DNA of 10,020 bases from an uncultured Azospirillum sp. (GCA_937960755.1 CALGOL010000287.1:1-10020), one strand, 5' to 3'; counted from the stretch's first letter, positions 1 to 5,810 are shown. Translations and numbers: made by a program. The notes: generated from the letters alone by a model not told the origin.

Positions 1-69
1 CCAATGGTCGCGGCCGGCTTCGGCGCCGCTGGCGTCTGGGCCGGCGCCCGGAATATCAGTCAGGTTCAT
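1..69 (-). CDS. Possible 5' end of a hypothetical protein, cut by the window edge
   Basis: On the minus strand an ATG at 69-67 opens a frame of 23 codons that runs off the left edge without a stop. The codons mostly end in G or C, as in the real genes here. It begins 14 nt after the stop of the small leftward gene upstream, so the two could be co-transcribed. No convincing Shine-Dalgarno sequence precedes it. The visible peptide begins MNLTDIPGAG and is rich in Gly, Ala and Asp; I do not recognise it. A plus-strand frame that is also open here and ends at 87 cannot be excluded as the real one. Confidence 0.35.
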   Translation of the reverse strand, partial: MNLTDIPGAGPDASGAEAGRDHW

Positions 70-83
70 GATTGTCGCGAGTT

Positions 84-392
84 TTAGTGGAGCAGTCGGC
101 GGGAGTCGTCCGCCGCGTCGCCGTCGCCGCCGCCGTTGCGTTCGACCATGCCGGACACCACGCGGGTCAGCTTGCCGCTTTGCTCCGACAGCGCCTTCAC
201 GGCGGCGTGCAACTGTTCGATCTGGCTTTGCTGCTTTTCGATCGTTTCCATCAGCCGACGCACATGCTGAAGCTGCTTTTCCGTCTGTCGCTGAAAGATC
301 AAACGCAGATGGCCGAAGGCCCACAACACCACGACGCCGACCGCAAGGCCAGTGGCGGCGAAGGCGACGTTGAGGGGCGTTTCCCATTCCAT
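84..392 (-). CDS. Small membrane-anchored coiled-coil protein, hypothetical
   Basis: This 102-residue protein is not recognised as a named family. Residues about 7-27 form one hydrophobic segment (ATGLAVGVVVLWAFG within it) that looks like an N-terminal membrane anchor or uncleaved signal. Residues about 33-80 are Gln/Glu/Lys-rich with heptad-like spacing of Leu, Ile and Val (HVRRLMETIEKQQSQIEQL), which suggests a coiled coil. The tail is Gly/Asp-rich and disordered-looking. The likely topology is a short N-terminus, one membrane span, then a cytoplasmic or periplasmic rod. The ATG at 392-390 fits the start of the hydrophobic segment; the ribosome binding site is weak. It may be followed by another leftward gene 14 nt downstream. 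A structural or partner-binding role is only an inference from the shape. Confidence 0.6.
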   Translation of the reverse strand: MEWETPLNVAFAATGLAVGVVVLWAFGHLRLIFQRQTEKQLQHVRRLMETIEKQQSQIEQLHAAVKALSEQSGKLTRVVSGMVERNGGGDGDAADDSRRLLH

Positions 393-530
393 GGCGTGGT
401 TCCCGGCGTGGTGGTCAGGCGAATGCGGGCGATCACCAAAACAGCATCGGCCTTTCCCGGCCCTTGGTCAAGGCGCGCCGGTCGTCGTCAGCCGCGCGCG
501 GATTGACAATAGCTATGGCGCGGCGGCGAC

Positions 531-558
531 GGCGGCGCTATGAGCTTTTAGCGCCGCC
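531..558 (+). promoter_or_regulatory. Perfect GC-rich hairpin in the Nudix gene leader
   Basis: GGCGGCGCTA (531-540) and TAGCGCCGCC (549-558) are perfect inverted repeats of 10 bp around an 8-nt loop. The hairpin ends 30 nt before the Nudix start codon and is followed by an A-rich stretch, not a T-run, so it does not look like an intrinsic terminator. If transcribed it would form a stable leader stem. A TTGACA at 503-508 lies upstream but has no well-spaced -10 box. The rest of the 393-588 gap, between divergent genes, shows nothing else I can support. Confidence 0.45.
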
Positions 559-588
559 CCTAAAGACGAAAAAAGCGAGAAGCCGCCG

Positions 589-1179
589 ATGAACGCCACC
601 TCCGCCGAATCTTGCGCTTGGGAAGTTCTGTCCAGCGAGGAGCGCCTGACCATCGCGCCTTGGCTCACCGTGCGTACGGAAAAGCTGCGCCTGCCTGACG
701 GTCGCGAGGTGGAGGAGTTCGTAAAGCTGGAGCAACCCAGCTTTGTTTGCATTTACCCTGAAACCGCAGACGGCAAGGTGGTTTGCTTGCGGCAATACCG
801 CCACGGCCCGCGGCGCGAATGCCTAGTGTTTCCCGGCGGTCATATCGACCGGGCGGAAGAAAGCCCGGTTTCCTGCGCGCGCCGCGAGTTGCTGGAGGAA
901 ACCGGCTACATCGCGTCGGCGTGGATAAGTCTCGGCTCCTTCGCCACCAACGCCAACGCCGGCGGGGCCACCGCGCATATGTTCCGCGCCACCGGCTGCC
1001 GTAAGGTGGCGGAGCCCGATTCCGGCGATTTGGAAGACACCCGCATCGAGCTGTTGACGCTGCCGGAGATCATCGCCGCCGCCGGTCGCGGTGAAATGCC
1101 GCTCACCACGCAAATCTCCTTGCTGGGCATCGTCGCCAACCCGGCGTTGATGGCGGCGATGGGCGGCGGGACGCGGTAA
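589..1179 (+). CDS. Nudix hydrolase (ADP-ribose pyrophosphatase-like)
   Basis: A 196-residue protein of the Nudix superfamily, which hydrolyses nucleoside diphosphates linked to another moiety using Mg2+ or Mn2+. The Nudix box spans residues 83-107: FPGGHIDRAE, then R99-E100-L-L-E103-E104-T-G106-Y, so the metal-binding REXXEE core is intact. The spacing between the box Gly and the first conserved Glu appears one residue longer than the usual GX5E. An N-terminal region with VKLEQPSFVCIYPE and CLRQYRHGPRR resembles the N-terminal part of ADP-ribose pyrophosphatases (NudF/NUDT5 type), and the length is typical of that group. The substrate is therefore most likely ADP-ribose or a nucleotide sugar, but this is inferred. 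The ATG at 589 is preceded by a weak AGAAG about 8 nt upstream. It stands alone; the next gene has its own promoter-like region. Confidence 0.88.
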   Translation: MNATSAESCAWEVLSSEERLTIAPWLTVRTEKLRLPDGREVEEFVKLEQPSFVCIYPETADGKVVCLRQYRHGPRRECLVFPGGHIDRAEESPVSCARRELLEETGYIASAWISLGSFATNANAGGATAHMFRATGCRKVAEPDSGDLEDTRIELLTLPEIIAAAGRGEMPLTTQISLLGIVANPALMAAMGGGTR

Positions 1180-1212
1180 GCCGGAAATTTTGCCGATTAG
1201 CACAAAATCGCA

Positions 1213-1241
1213 TTAACCGTTCATTTATCTAAAATTAGATA
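1213..1241 (+). promoter_or_regulatory. Candidate promoter with overlapping inverted-repeat operator
   Basis: In an AT-rich gap, TTAACC (1213-1218) and TAGATA (1236-1241) are separated by 17 nt and could serve as -35 and -10 boxes. A perfect inverted repeat TATCTAA-AA-TTAGATA (1226-1241) overlaps the proposed -10, an arrangement typical of repressor operators. The small membrane protein gene begins 38 nt further on. This is motif reading only. Confidence 0.35.
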
Positions 1242-1279
1242 TAGATTCGCTGCGACTTTGATCGGAGCGGAGATTGGTC

Positions 1280-1531
1280 ATGTCGGATGCGGTTATGGGC
1301 GGGGCCTGGGTTGAAGAAAAAATCGCGCGGCGCCACGAGTCGGTTCGTATGCGCCTGTTGCGGGAAACCCATCAGCGCCACATGAGCCAGCGCCGCAAAC
1401 GGCGCGACGTCGCCCGCGTGTTGCTGGCGGCGGCGGCTGTGCTGCTGGGGGTGGTGGTGGTGGAAATGGGGCGCAAGGCGACGACCTTCGCCATTCACGC
1501 CGTGGCCGAGCAGGGTAATCGGTCGATCTGA
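1280..1531 (+). CDS. Small single-span membrane protein, hypothetical
   Basis: An 83-residue protein of no family I recognise. The N-terminal half (about residues 11-43) is highly charged and Arg-rich, ending in a basic patch (SQRRKRRDV). One hydrophobic segment follows at about 45-62 (VLLAAAAVLLGVVVVEM) and a short tail of about 20 residues. By the positive-inside rule the Arg-rich part should be cytoplasmic. The ATG at 1280 is chosen over an in-frame TTG at 1274 because a GGAG at 1269-1272 sits 7 nt upstream of it. The gene is preceded by a palindromic promoter-like site and followed by a paired REP element, so it is probably monocistronic. Confidence 0.6.
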   Translation: MSDAVMGGAWVEEKIARRHESVRMRLLRETHQRHMSQRRKRRDVARVLLAAAAVLLGVVVVEMGRKATTFAIHAVAEQGNRSI

Positions 1532-1577
1532 CGGCCTTTTCTGTTACACCATTCTCCCTTAATAATGCCCCTTCACC

Positions 1578-1655
1578 GTCATTCCCGCGAAGGCGGGAAT
1601 CCACCTTTTCAGCAACGCTTTTCATAAGGTGGACCCCCGCCTTCGCGGGGGTGAC
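1578..1655. repeat. Paired REP-type palindromes (BIME-like) between convergent genes
   Basis: Two 30-nt units, 1578-1607 and 1626-1655, are inverted copies of each other matching at 26 of 30 positions, with an 18-nt spacer. Each unit is itself a hairpin with an 8-bp stem and 4-nt loop: ATTCCCGC-GAAG-GCGGGAAT (1581-1600) and ACCCCCGC-CTTC-GCGGGGGT (1633-1652). The four differences are paired (TT/AA against CC/GG), so each hairpin stays perfect. The consensus GTCA..CCCGCGAAGGCGGG..TCCA is the kind of short dispersed palindrome common in proteobacterial intergenic regions. Its place between a rightward gene ending at 1531 and a leftward gene ending at 1683 suits a two-way transcription terminator or mRNA-protecting structure. 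Confidence 0.85.
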
Positions 1656-1682
1656 AAAGGTTAATATTTAGGGAGGTTAGTA

Positions 1683-4061
1683 TCACTCGTTCCAAGACAG
1701 CGCCAGATTGATCGCCTCCAGCGTGCGGGCGACATCCAGCGGCTTTACCAAGTAACATACGAAGCCGGCGCGCATGCCGCGCCGCACGTCTTCCGGCATG
1801 GCGGTGGCCGACAGCGCCACCACCGGCGTCCGCGTCGTGCGCGGGTCGGCTTGCAGTTGCTCCAGCGCCGCAAAGCCATCCATGCCGGGAAGGTTTATGT
1901 CCATCAACACGAGGTCGGGCGGCTCTTGAAACGCCAGCGCCAAACCGGATTCGGCGTTGGCGGCGGCGCTAAAGCGGATGTTGGGATAAGGCGCCAGCAT
2001 TTCCCGCAGCAATTCCACGTTCAGCGGATTGTCTTCAATGTAAAGGATGGTCCACTGGCCTTGCGCTAGGCGGCCGGCTTCGGCCGGTTGCGGCGCCGTC
2101 TCCTCCCGTCGGCGGTCGGTTTCCTTGGCCGCCGGCAACTCGACCGTGAATGCGGCGCCTTCGCCGGGGCGGCTGAAGACCGAGATCCGCCCGTTCATCA
2201 TCTCCACCAGCCGCCGGGTGATGGTCAGGCCCAGCCCGGCGCCTTCGATGTCGCCCGCTTCCGCCCCGGCGCGACAGAACGGCTGGAAGATGTCGGCGAG
2301 TTTTTCCGCCGGGATGCCGCGGCCGTTGTCCGTCACCGTCAGTCGAACCATGTCGTCGCTTTGCATCATCGCGGCGACTTCCACCTTGCTGCCGCGGCCA
2401 GCGTATTTGACCGCATTGGCGCACAGGTTAACCAGCACCTGCTTGACCCGGACGTAGTCGGCGCGAACCGCGGGGCAATCGACGGCGATATGATCCTCCA
2501 CCGTGACGCCGAAACGCTCCTCCAGCGGGGCCAGCAGGCTAAGGGTTTCCTCCATCACCTCGCGCAGCGACACCGCCTCCAGGCTCAGGCTCAGCTTGCC
2601 GGCTTCGATCTTCGAGAAGTCGAGGATATCAACGATAAGTTGGTGCAAATGATTGCCGGCGGTCAGGATGATGCGGACGTAATCGGCCTGTTTGTCGTTC
2701 ATCGGGCCGGCGACGCCTTGCTCCATCAACTGCGCAAAGCCCAACACGGCGTTGATCGGCGTGCGCAGTTCGTGGCTCATCGACGCGATGAATTGCGACT
2801 TCGCCATATTGGCGCTTTCCGCTTGGCGGCGCGCGGTTTCCGCCTGCTCCTTGGCGGCCAGCAGTTCAGCTTGCGCCCGCTTGTCGGCGGTGCGGTCGCG
2901 CACCACCGCGGTGAACAGCATGCGGTTTTCCAGTTTCGCCACGCCGATGGCGATATGGAGCGGCACGACGACGCCGTCGCGCCGCAAGCCCGGCGCCTCC
3001 CGCCCGGCGCCGATGATCTGCGACGGCTTGCCCGCCAGATAATCGGCGATATAGTCCCCGTGGCGCTCAGCGTGCGGCGGCGGGACCAACGCGGTCAGCG
3101 GCAGGCCGACCATCTGTTCCGGCGCGTCATAACCGAAGATGACGGCGGCGGCGGCGTTGGCGCTTTCGACCACCCCGGTTTCATCGCTGGTGACGATGCC
3201 GTAGGGCGCGGTTGAAACAATAACGCTGAGGCGTTTCTGCTCGTCGGCCAGGGCGGCGGCGCGGACGGCGACCCGGCGCTCAAGCTCTTGATTGAGCTGG
3301 CGCAATTCCTCTTGCGCCACCAGGGTTTCAGTCAATCGGCGGTTGATCTGACCGGCGCCGACGCCGATCAGCCCCAATCCCAGCAACCAAATCGCGCCAT
3401 GACCGCCGAACAATGCGAACGCCCGTTCCCGTCCCGCTTCCAGATAGGGCGCCAGCGGCACGGCGACCCCGACGCCGCCGCGCACCTGACCGACTTCAAA
3501 GCCTAGGTGGCCGTGGCAAGGAATACAGCCCTCCTCCATAATCATCGGGCGCATCAAGCGCAAATAGGGCCGGCCGTCGAGCGACGCCACTTCAGACACT
3601 TCGCTTTCACCGCGCAAAAAAGCCTCCAGCGCGCGGGTTTCCCAAGCGTCGGCGACGTTTTCCGGCCGTAGCAGCACCAGTCCCGTGATATGGCCGCGGA
3701 TGCCGTACTTCTCTTGATAATATTCTTGAAGCTGCCGCACCATGTAGTTTGGATTGAGCAGCGTCAGTTGTCGGCCCGACGGCGTCGTCACGTCACGTTC
3801 CGGCACATGGGCCAGATAGGGGCTGGGGGGCGTGGTTTCGCTGACTGGGACGTAAACCCCGCCGTGCGTGGTCGCCCAAAGCCGAAGCGCTTGATCTTTG
3901 TTGAAATTGGCGACGGCCTCCTTGCGCGCCAGCGACATGGTTTGCCGTTCATCCTGCCGCAAGCTCCACGCCAGCGAGGCTAAAACCACGCCGCTCCACG
4001 CTATGCAGGCAATAAGCGCGTGCCTTCTCAATGTTTGCTTGCCGTTCGGCGCGCTTTGCAT
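1683..4061 (-). CDS. Hybrid sensor histidine kinase: periplasmic heme-c DUF3365, FixL-like PAS, receiver
   Basis: A 792-residue membrane sensor kinase. In order: membrane span about 14-33; periplasmic DUF3365/Tll0287-like domain about 45-210, with family hallmarks GGVYVPV, LLNPNYMVRQL and a c-type heme motif CIPCH (179-183); second span about 217-237; coiled-coil linker about 243-280; PAS about 277-392; HisKA with SHELRTP and phospho-acceptor H430; HATPase with N545/N549, DNGRG (578-582) and GAGLGL (607-612); receiver about 671-790 with E676/D677, phospho-acceptor D721, S751 and K773. The PAS carries a His (H334) and Arg (R354) spaced as the heme ligand and distal Arg of FixL. Signal is inferred to be redox state or a gas. 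Phosphoryl flow would be H430 to D721 and then to an unknown Hpt partner; no output regulator is encoded here. ATG at 4061 fits the short cytoplasmic tail before span 1. Confidence 0.93.
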   Translation of the reverse strand: MQSAPNGKQTLRRHALIACIAWSGVVLASLAWSLRQDERQTMSLARKEAVANFNKDQALRLWATTHGGVYVPVSETTPPSPYLAHVPERDVTTPSGRQLTLLNPNYMVRQLQEYYQEKYGIRGHITGLVLLRPENVADAWETRALEAFLRGESEVSEVASLDGRPYLRLMRPMIMEEGCIPCHGHLGFEVGQVRGGVGVAVPLAPYLEAGRERAFALFGGHGAIWLLGLGLIGVGAGQINRRLTETLVAQEELRQLNQELERRVAVRAAALADEQKRLSVIVSTAPYGIVTSDETGVVESANAAAAVIFGYDAPEQMVGLPLTALVPPPHAERHGDYIADYLAGKPSQIIGAGREAPGLRRDGVVVPLHIAIGVAKLENRMLFTAVVRDRTADKRAQAELLAAKEQAETARRQAESANMAKSQFIASMSHELRTPINAVLGFAQLMEQGVAGPMNDKQADYVRIILTAGNHLHQLIVDILDFSKIEAGKLSLSLEAVSLREVMEETLSLLAPLEERFGVTVEDHIAVDCPAVRADYVRVKQVLVNLCANAVKYAGRGSKVEVAAMMQSDDMVRLTVTDNGRGIPAEKLADIFQPFCRAGAEAGDIEGAGLGLTITRRLVEMMNGRISVFSRPGEGAAFTVELPAAKETDRRREETAPQPAEAGRLAQGQWTILYIEDNPLNVELLREMLAPYPNIRFSAAANAESGLALAFQEPPDLVLMDINLPGMDGFAALEQLQADPRTTRTPVVALSATAMPEDVRRGMRAGFVCYLVKPLDVARTLEAINLALSWNE

Positions 4062-4092
4062 CAGAAATCGCCTATAAAGCGGAATGACAGGA

Positions 4093-4150
4093 AGTTAGCG
4101 TACAGTTTATATCAACGCTTAACTATCCGCCTGAAACGCGCAACTTGCAA
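4093..4150 (-). promoter_or_regulatory. Candidate promoter and imperfect operator for the sensor kinase gene
   Basis: Read leftward, TTGCAA (4150-4145) and GATAGT (4127-4122) have a 17-nt spacer and each matches four of six sigma-70-type consensus bases. This would place the transcript start near 4115, about 54 nt before the ATG. An imperfect inverted repeat, AGTTAGCGT (4093-4101) against ACGCTTAACT (4115-4124) with one bulged base, overlaps that start and could be a regulator site. Between here and the terminator at 4232 the AT-rich sequence shows nothing else clear. Confidence 0.25.
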
Positions 4151-4231
4151 GCCCCTGCGTCGGCCTGTCATCTCCCTACTTTTTTTAAAGATCAATCGTG
4201 TAAAATACTTGATAAATAATAACTTCGCTAA

Positions 4232-4270
4232 AGCCAAACGGGGCCGCGACAGGGGCCGCCCCGTTTGGCT
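4232..4270 (-). terminator. Terminator hairpin of the decarboxylase-family gene
   Basis: AGCCAAACGGGGC (4232-4244) and GCCCCGTTTGGCT (4258-4270) form a perfect 13-bp stem around a 13-nt loop. It lies 12 nt beyond the leftward stop at 4283. On the minus strand the stem is followed by TTTAGCG and then AT-rich sequence, so the U-tract is short but the stem is very stable. It separates this gene from the sensor kinase gene, which suggests the two are transcribed independently. Confidence 0.75.
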
Positions 4271-4282
4271 CCGGGATTGGCG

Positions 4283-5632
4283 TCAGCTCTTGGTCTGCAG
4301 AAACGCCAGATTGGACTTAACCGCGACATTGGTGGCGTCGAGGTTCGGCTGATCGGTCACCGGGACTTTGAAGTCCAATTCGACGCCCGGCTGGAACACC
4401 AGGCAATGGGTGGAGCCGCCGAAGTGGAACATGCCGATCTGATCGCCGCGGCTGACCTTTTGGCCGGGAACCACGGTGATGTCGCAACTGGACACTTCGG
4501 CCATGCCGACCGGAACCATGGCGATCAAGCCGATGGCCGGATCATCGGCGCGGATGAAGATCACCGCTCGCGTCGCCACCGAGGTGATGAACGGTTGGGA
4601 GGCGTTGGGGGCCGATGGATCGGGATCGCCGCTATAGATGCTTTCCGACGGGCTTTCCAAGTAATAAGTCCCATCCACCACGTAGGCTTTTTCAATCACC
4701 CCGTCCACCGGGCTGTGCCAACGGTGATAGGACAGCGCGCTCAAGAACGCTTGATACACCGAACCGCCGGCGAATTGCGGCGCCAGCGGATCGTCGTTCA
4801 GCATGTCTTTCAACGAGTAGGGCTGACCCTTCAGCCAGATGTTCGCCGACAGCGCGACGCCGGTTTGATACTGCAGCGGTGCCGACTCGCAAGCGTTGAC
4901 AATCGGCGCGTCGCCCAGCGGACGCTGGGGCGGGTTGAACTCGCGGGTGAAGAAATGATCCCACGAAGTGAAGCCGTAATATTTTGGGTCGTTGGGATCG
5001 GGAACGTTGAAGATGTCGGTGAAGGTCTGACCCGGCGGCGGGTTGGCGAACGGTTGCTGCGCCACCTGCACCATTTGCGCTTTGGCGGGATCGCTGAGCC
5101 ACGCAATCGACTGCGGATCGCTGGTGGCGTCGCCCTCCGCCAGCACATAACGCGAGGGCAGGGTGGTGAGGAATTGGCTCCAGTAATTCAGCACAGTCTT
5201 GAAATAGGCGTTGAACTGGTCGTTGTTGAAAGTGACTTGGCCGCCCACCGTGCCCATCGGCCAATCCAGCAGCGCGTTTATTGGAAAGCCCACCAAACCC
5301 TGCGCTTCGACGCTGCCGCTGTCGACGATGAACTCCGGCGAGGTCGACATGATGCTGTTGAGCAAACCGAGGAATTCGTCCCAACTGGTCACCGCCGGGG
5401 CGCCGGTCGGATCGTCCTTTGAATAGGCCAACGCTTCGACGAACATCGCTTGCGTGCTGGCGTTCAGCGTCGGGTTATGCGCCACCATGTTTTGCAGCGC
5501 TTTGATCGGGGCGATGTAGTCGGCCGGGTCGGTCTGAGCCGCCTTGGCTTTCAGTTTCAAAACCCATTGGCGAATGACGGCGTGGTCTTTGGACAGCCAG
5601 CCGCCGGGGCGCCGTTTGTTGGGACGCGACAT
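4283..5632 (-). CDS. Phosphatidylserine decarboxylase-family protein, PsiD-like architecture
   Basis: A 449-residue member of the phosphatidylserine decarboxylase (Psd) family, whose enzymes cleave themselves to make a pyruvoyl cofactor. The C-terminal half carries family marks: FFTREF (227-232) with RPLGD, LKGQPYSLKDML (267-278), YHRWHSP (302-308, H306 or H303 the candidate catalytic His), and the cleavage motif FGGST (404-408), where S407 would become the pyruvoyl group. About 200 residues precede this, as in the long forms with an N-terminal PSDC-type domain, including fungal tryptophan decarboxylase PsiD (about 440 residues). Bacterial membrane Psd is shorter. No signal peptide or membrane span is evident. 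Where canonical Psd has SPxDG, this protein reads ACESAP (247-252), so the usual Asp is not present there. Substrate is open: phosphatidylserine, an aromatic amino acid or another amino acid. An AAGGAGGG (5644-5637) just upstream fixes the start. Confidence 0.87.
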   Translation of the reverse strand: MSRPNKRRPGGWLSKDHAVIRQWVLKLKAKAAQTDPADYIAPIKALQNMVAHNPTLNASTQAMFVEALAYSKDDPTGAPAVTSWDEFLGLLNSIMSTSPEFIVDSGSVEAQGLVGFPINALLDWPMGTVGGQVTFNNDQFNAYFKTVLNYWSQFLTTLPSRYVLAEGDATSDPQSIAWLSDPAKAQMVQVAQQPFANPPPGQTFTDIFNVPDPNDPKYYGFTSWDHFFTREFNPPQRPLGDAPIVNACESAPLQYQTGVALSANIWLKGQPYSLKDMLNDDPLAPQFAGGSVYQAFLSALSYHRWHSPVDGVIEKAYVVDGTYYLESPSESIYSGDPDPSAPNASQPFITSVATRAVIFIRADDPAIGLIAMVPVGMAEVSSCDITVVPGQKVSRGDQIGMFHFGGSTHCLVFQPGVELDFKVPVTDQPNLDATNVAVKSNLAFLQTKS

Positions 5633-5636
5633 GAAA

Positions 5637-5644
5637 CCCTCCTT
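5637..5644 (-). promoter_or_regulatory. Strong ribosome binding site of the decarboxylase-family gene
   Basis: On the minus strand AAGGAGGG ends 4 nt before the ATG at 5632. It is the best Shine-Dalgarno match in the window and supports high translation from this start. Confidence 0.8.
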
Positions 5645-5664
5645 CTTATAAAAGACATTCGCAT

Positions 5665-5693
5665 GTAAAGTTGTTTACGAGAACATATTACCA
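5665..5693 (-). promoter_or_regulatory. Candidate extended -10 promoter and inverted repeat upstream of the decarboxylase gene
   Basis: Read leftward, TGG-TAATAT (5693-5685) resembles an extended -10 box; no good -35 is present. The transcript would start near 5678, where a small inverted repeat GTAAA-CAAC-TTTAC (5678-5665) begins. An operator at the start site would allow repression. The surrounding 5645-5740 is markedly AT-rich compared with the rest of the window. Confidence 0.3.
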
Positions 5694-5740
5694 CTTTAAT
5701 TGTTTTATTCTTATTATGATGTTCGATTTTTATAACTGGT

Positions 5741-5767
5741 CATGGGCGCGCGTCTGCCGCGCCCATG
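5741..5767 (-). terminator. Hairpin downstream of the carA-HNH unit
   Basis: CATGGGCGCG (5741-5750) and CGCGCCCATG (5758-5767) form a perfect 10-bp stem with a 7-nt loop, 43 nt beyond the leftward stop of the HNH gene. On the minus strand it is followed by ACCAGTTATAAAAATC, with no immediate T-run, so it could be a weak terminator or an mRNA-end stabiliser. It also marks the upstream edge of the decarboxylase promoter region. Confidence 0.4.
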
Positions 5768-5810
5768 GGTCTTGGCGTATCGAAACCGGCATTTTTTAAA
5801 AAAGAAACGC

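Noticed and set aside
72..506. Rightward open frame of 144 codons at the left end
   Set aside because: It overlaps the leftward coiled-coil gene and crosses the intergenic gap. The product lacks domain features and the leftward frame has a sensible membrane and coiled-coil pattern.
503..508. TTGACA as a -35 box for the Nudix gene
   Set aside because: A good -35 match, but the sequence 17 nt downstream is purely GC-rich with no acceptable -10, so I did not call a promoter.
1578..1655. CRISPR-like repeats or an IS end
   Set aside because: Only two units, in inverted orientation, with no regular spacers, no transposase and no target duplication; a REP pair explains it better.
2088..3215. Rightward open frame of 375 codons
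   Set aside because: It is antisense to the kinase PAS, HisKA and HATPase region. The product is His/Arg/Asp-rich with no domain, typical of a shadow frame.
4265..5422. Long rightward open frame of 385 codons
   Set aside because: It lies wholly antisense to the Psd-family gene, which has clear catalytic motifs and a strong ribosome site. The frame has no recognisable domain and reads as a composition shadow of GC-rich coding DNA.
5792..5803. TTTTTTAAAAAA palindrome after the HNH gene as an intrinsic terminator
   Set aside because: There is a T-run on the minus strand, but the preceding GC-rich sequence offers only a 3-bp stem close to it, so a standard terminator is not supported.
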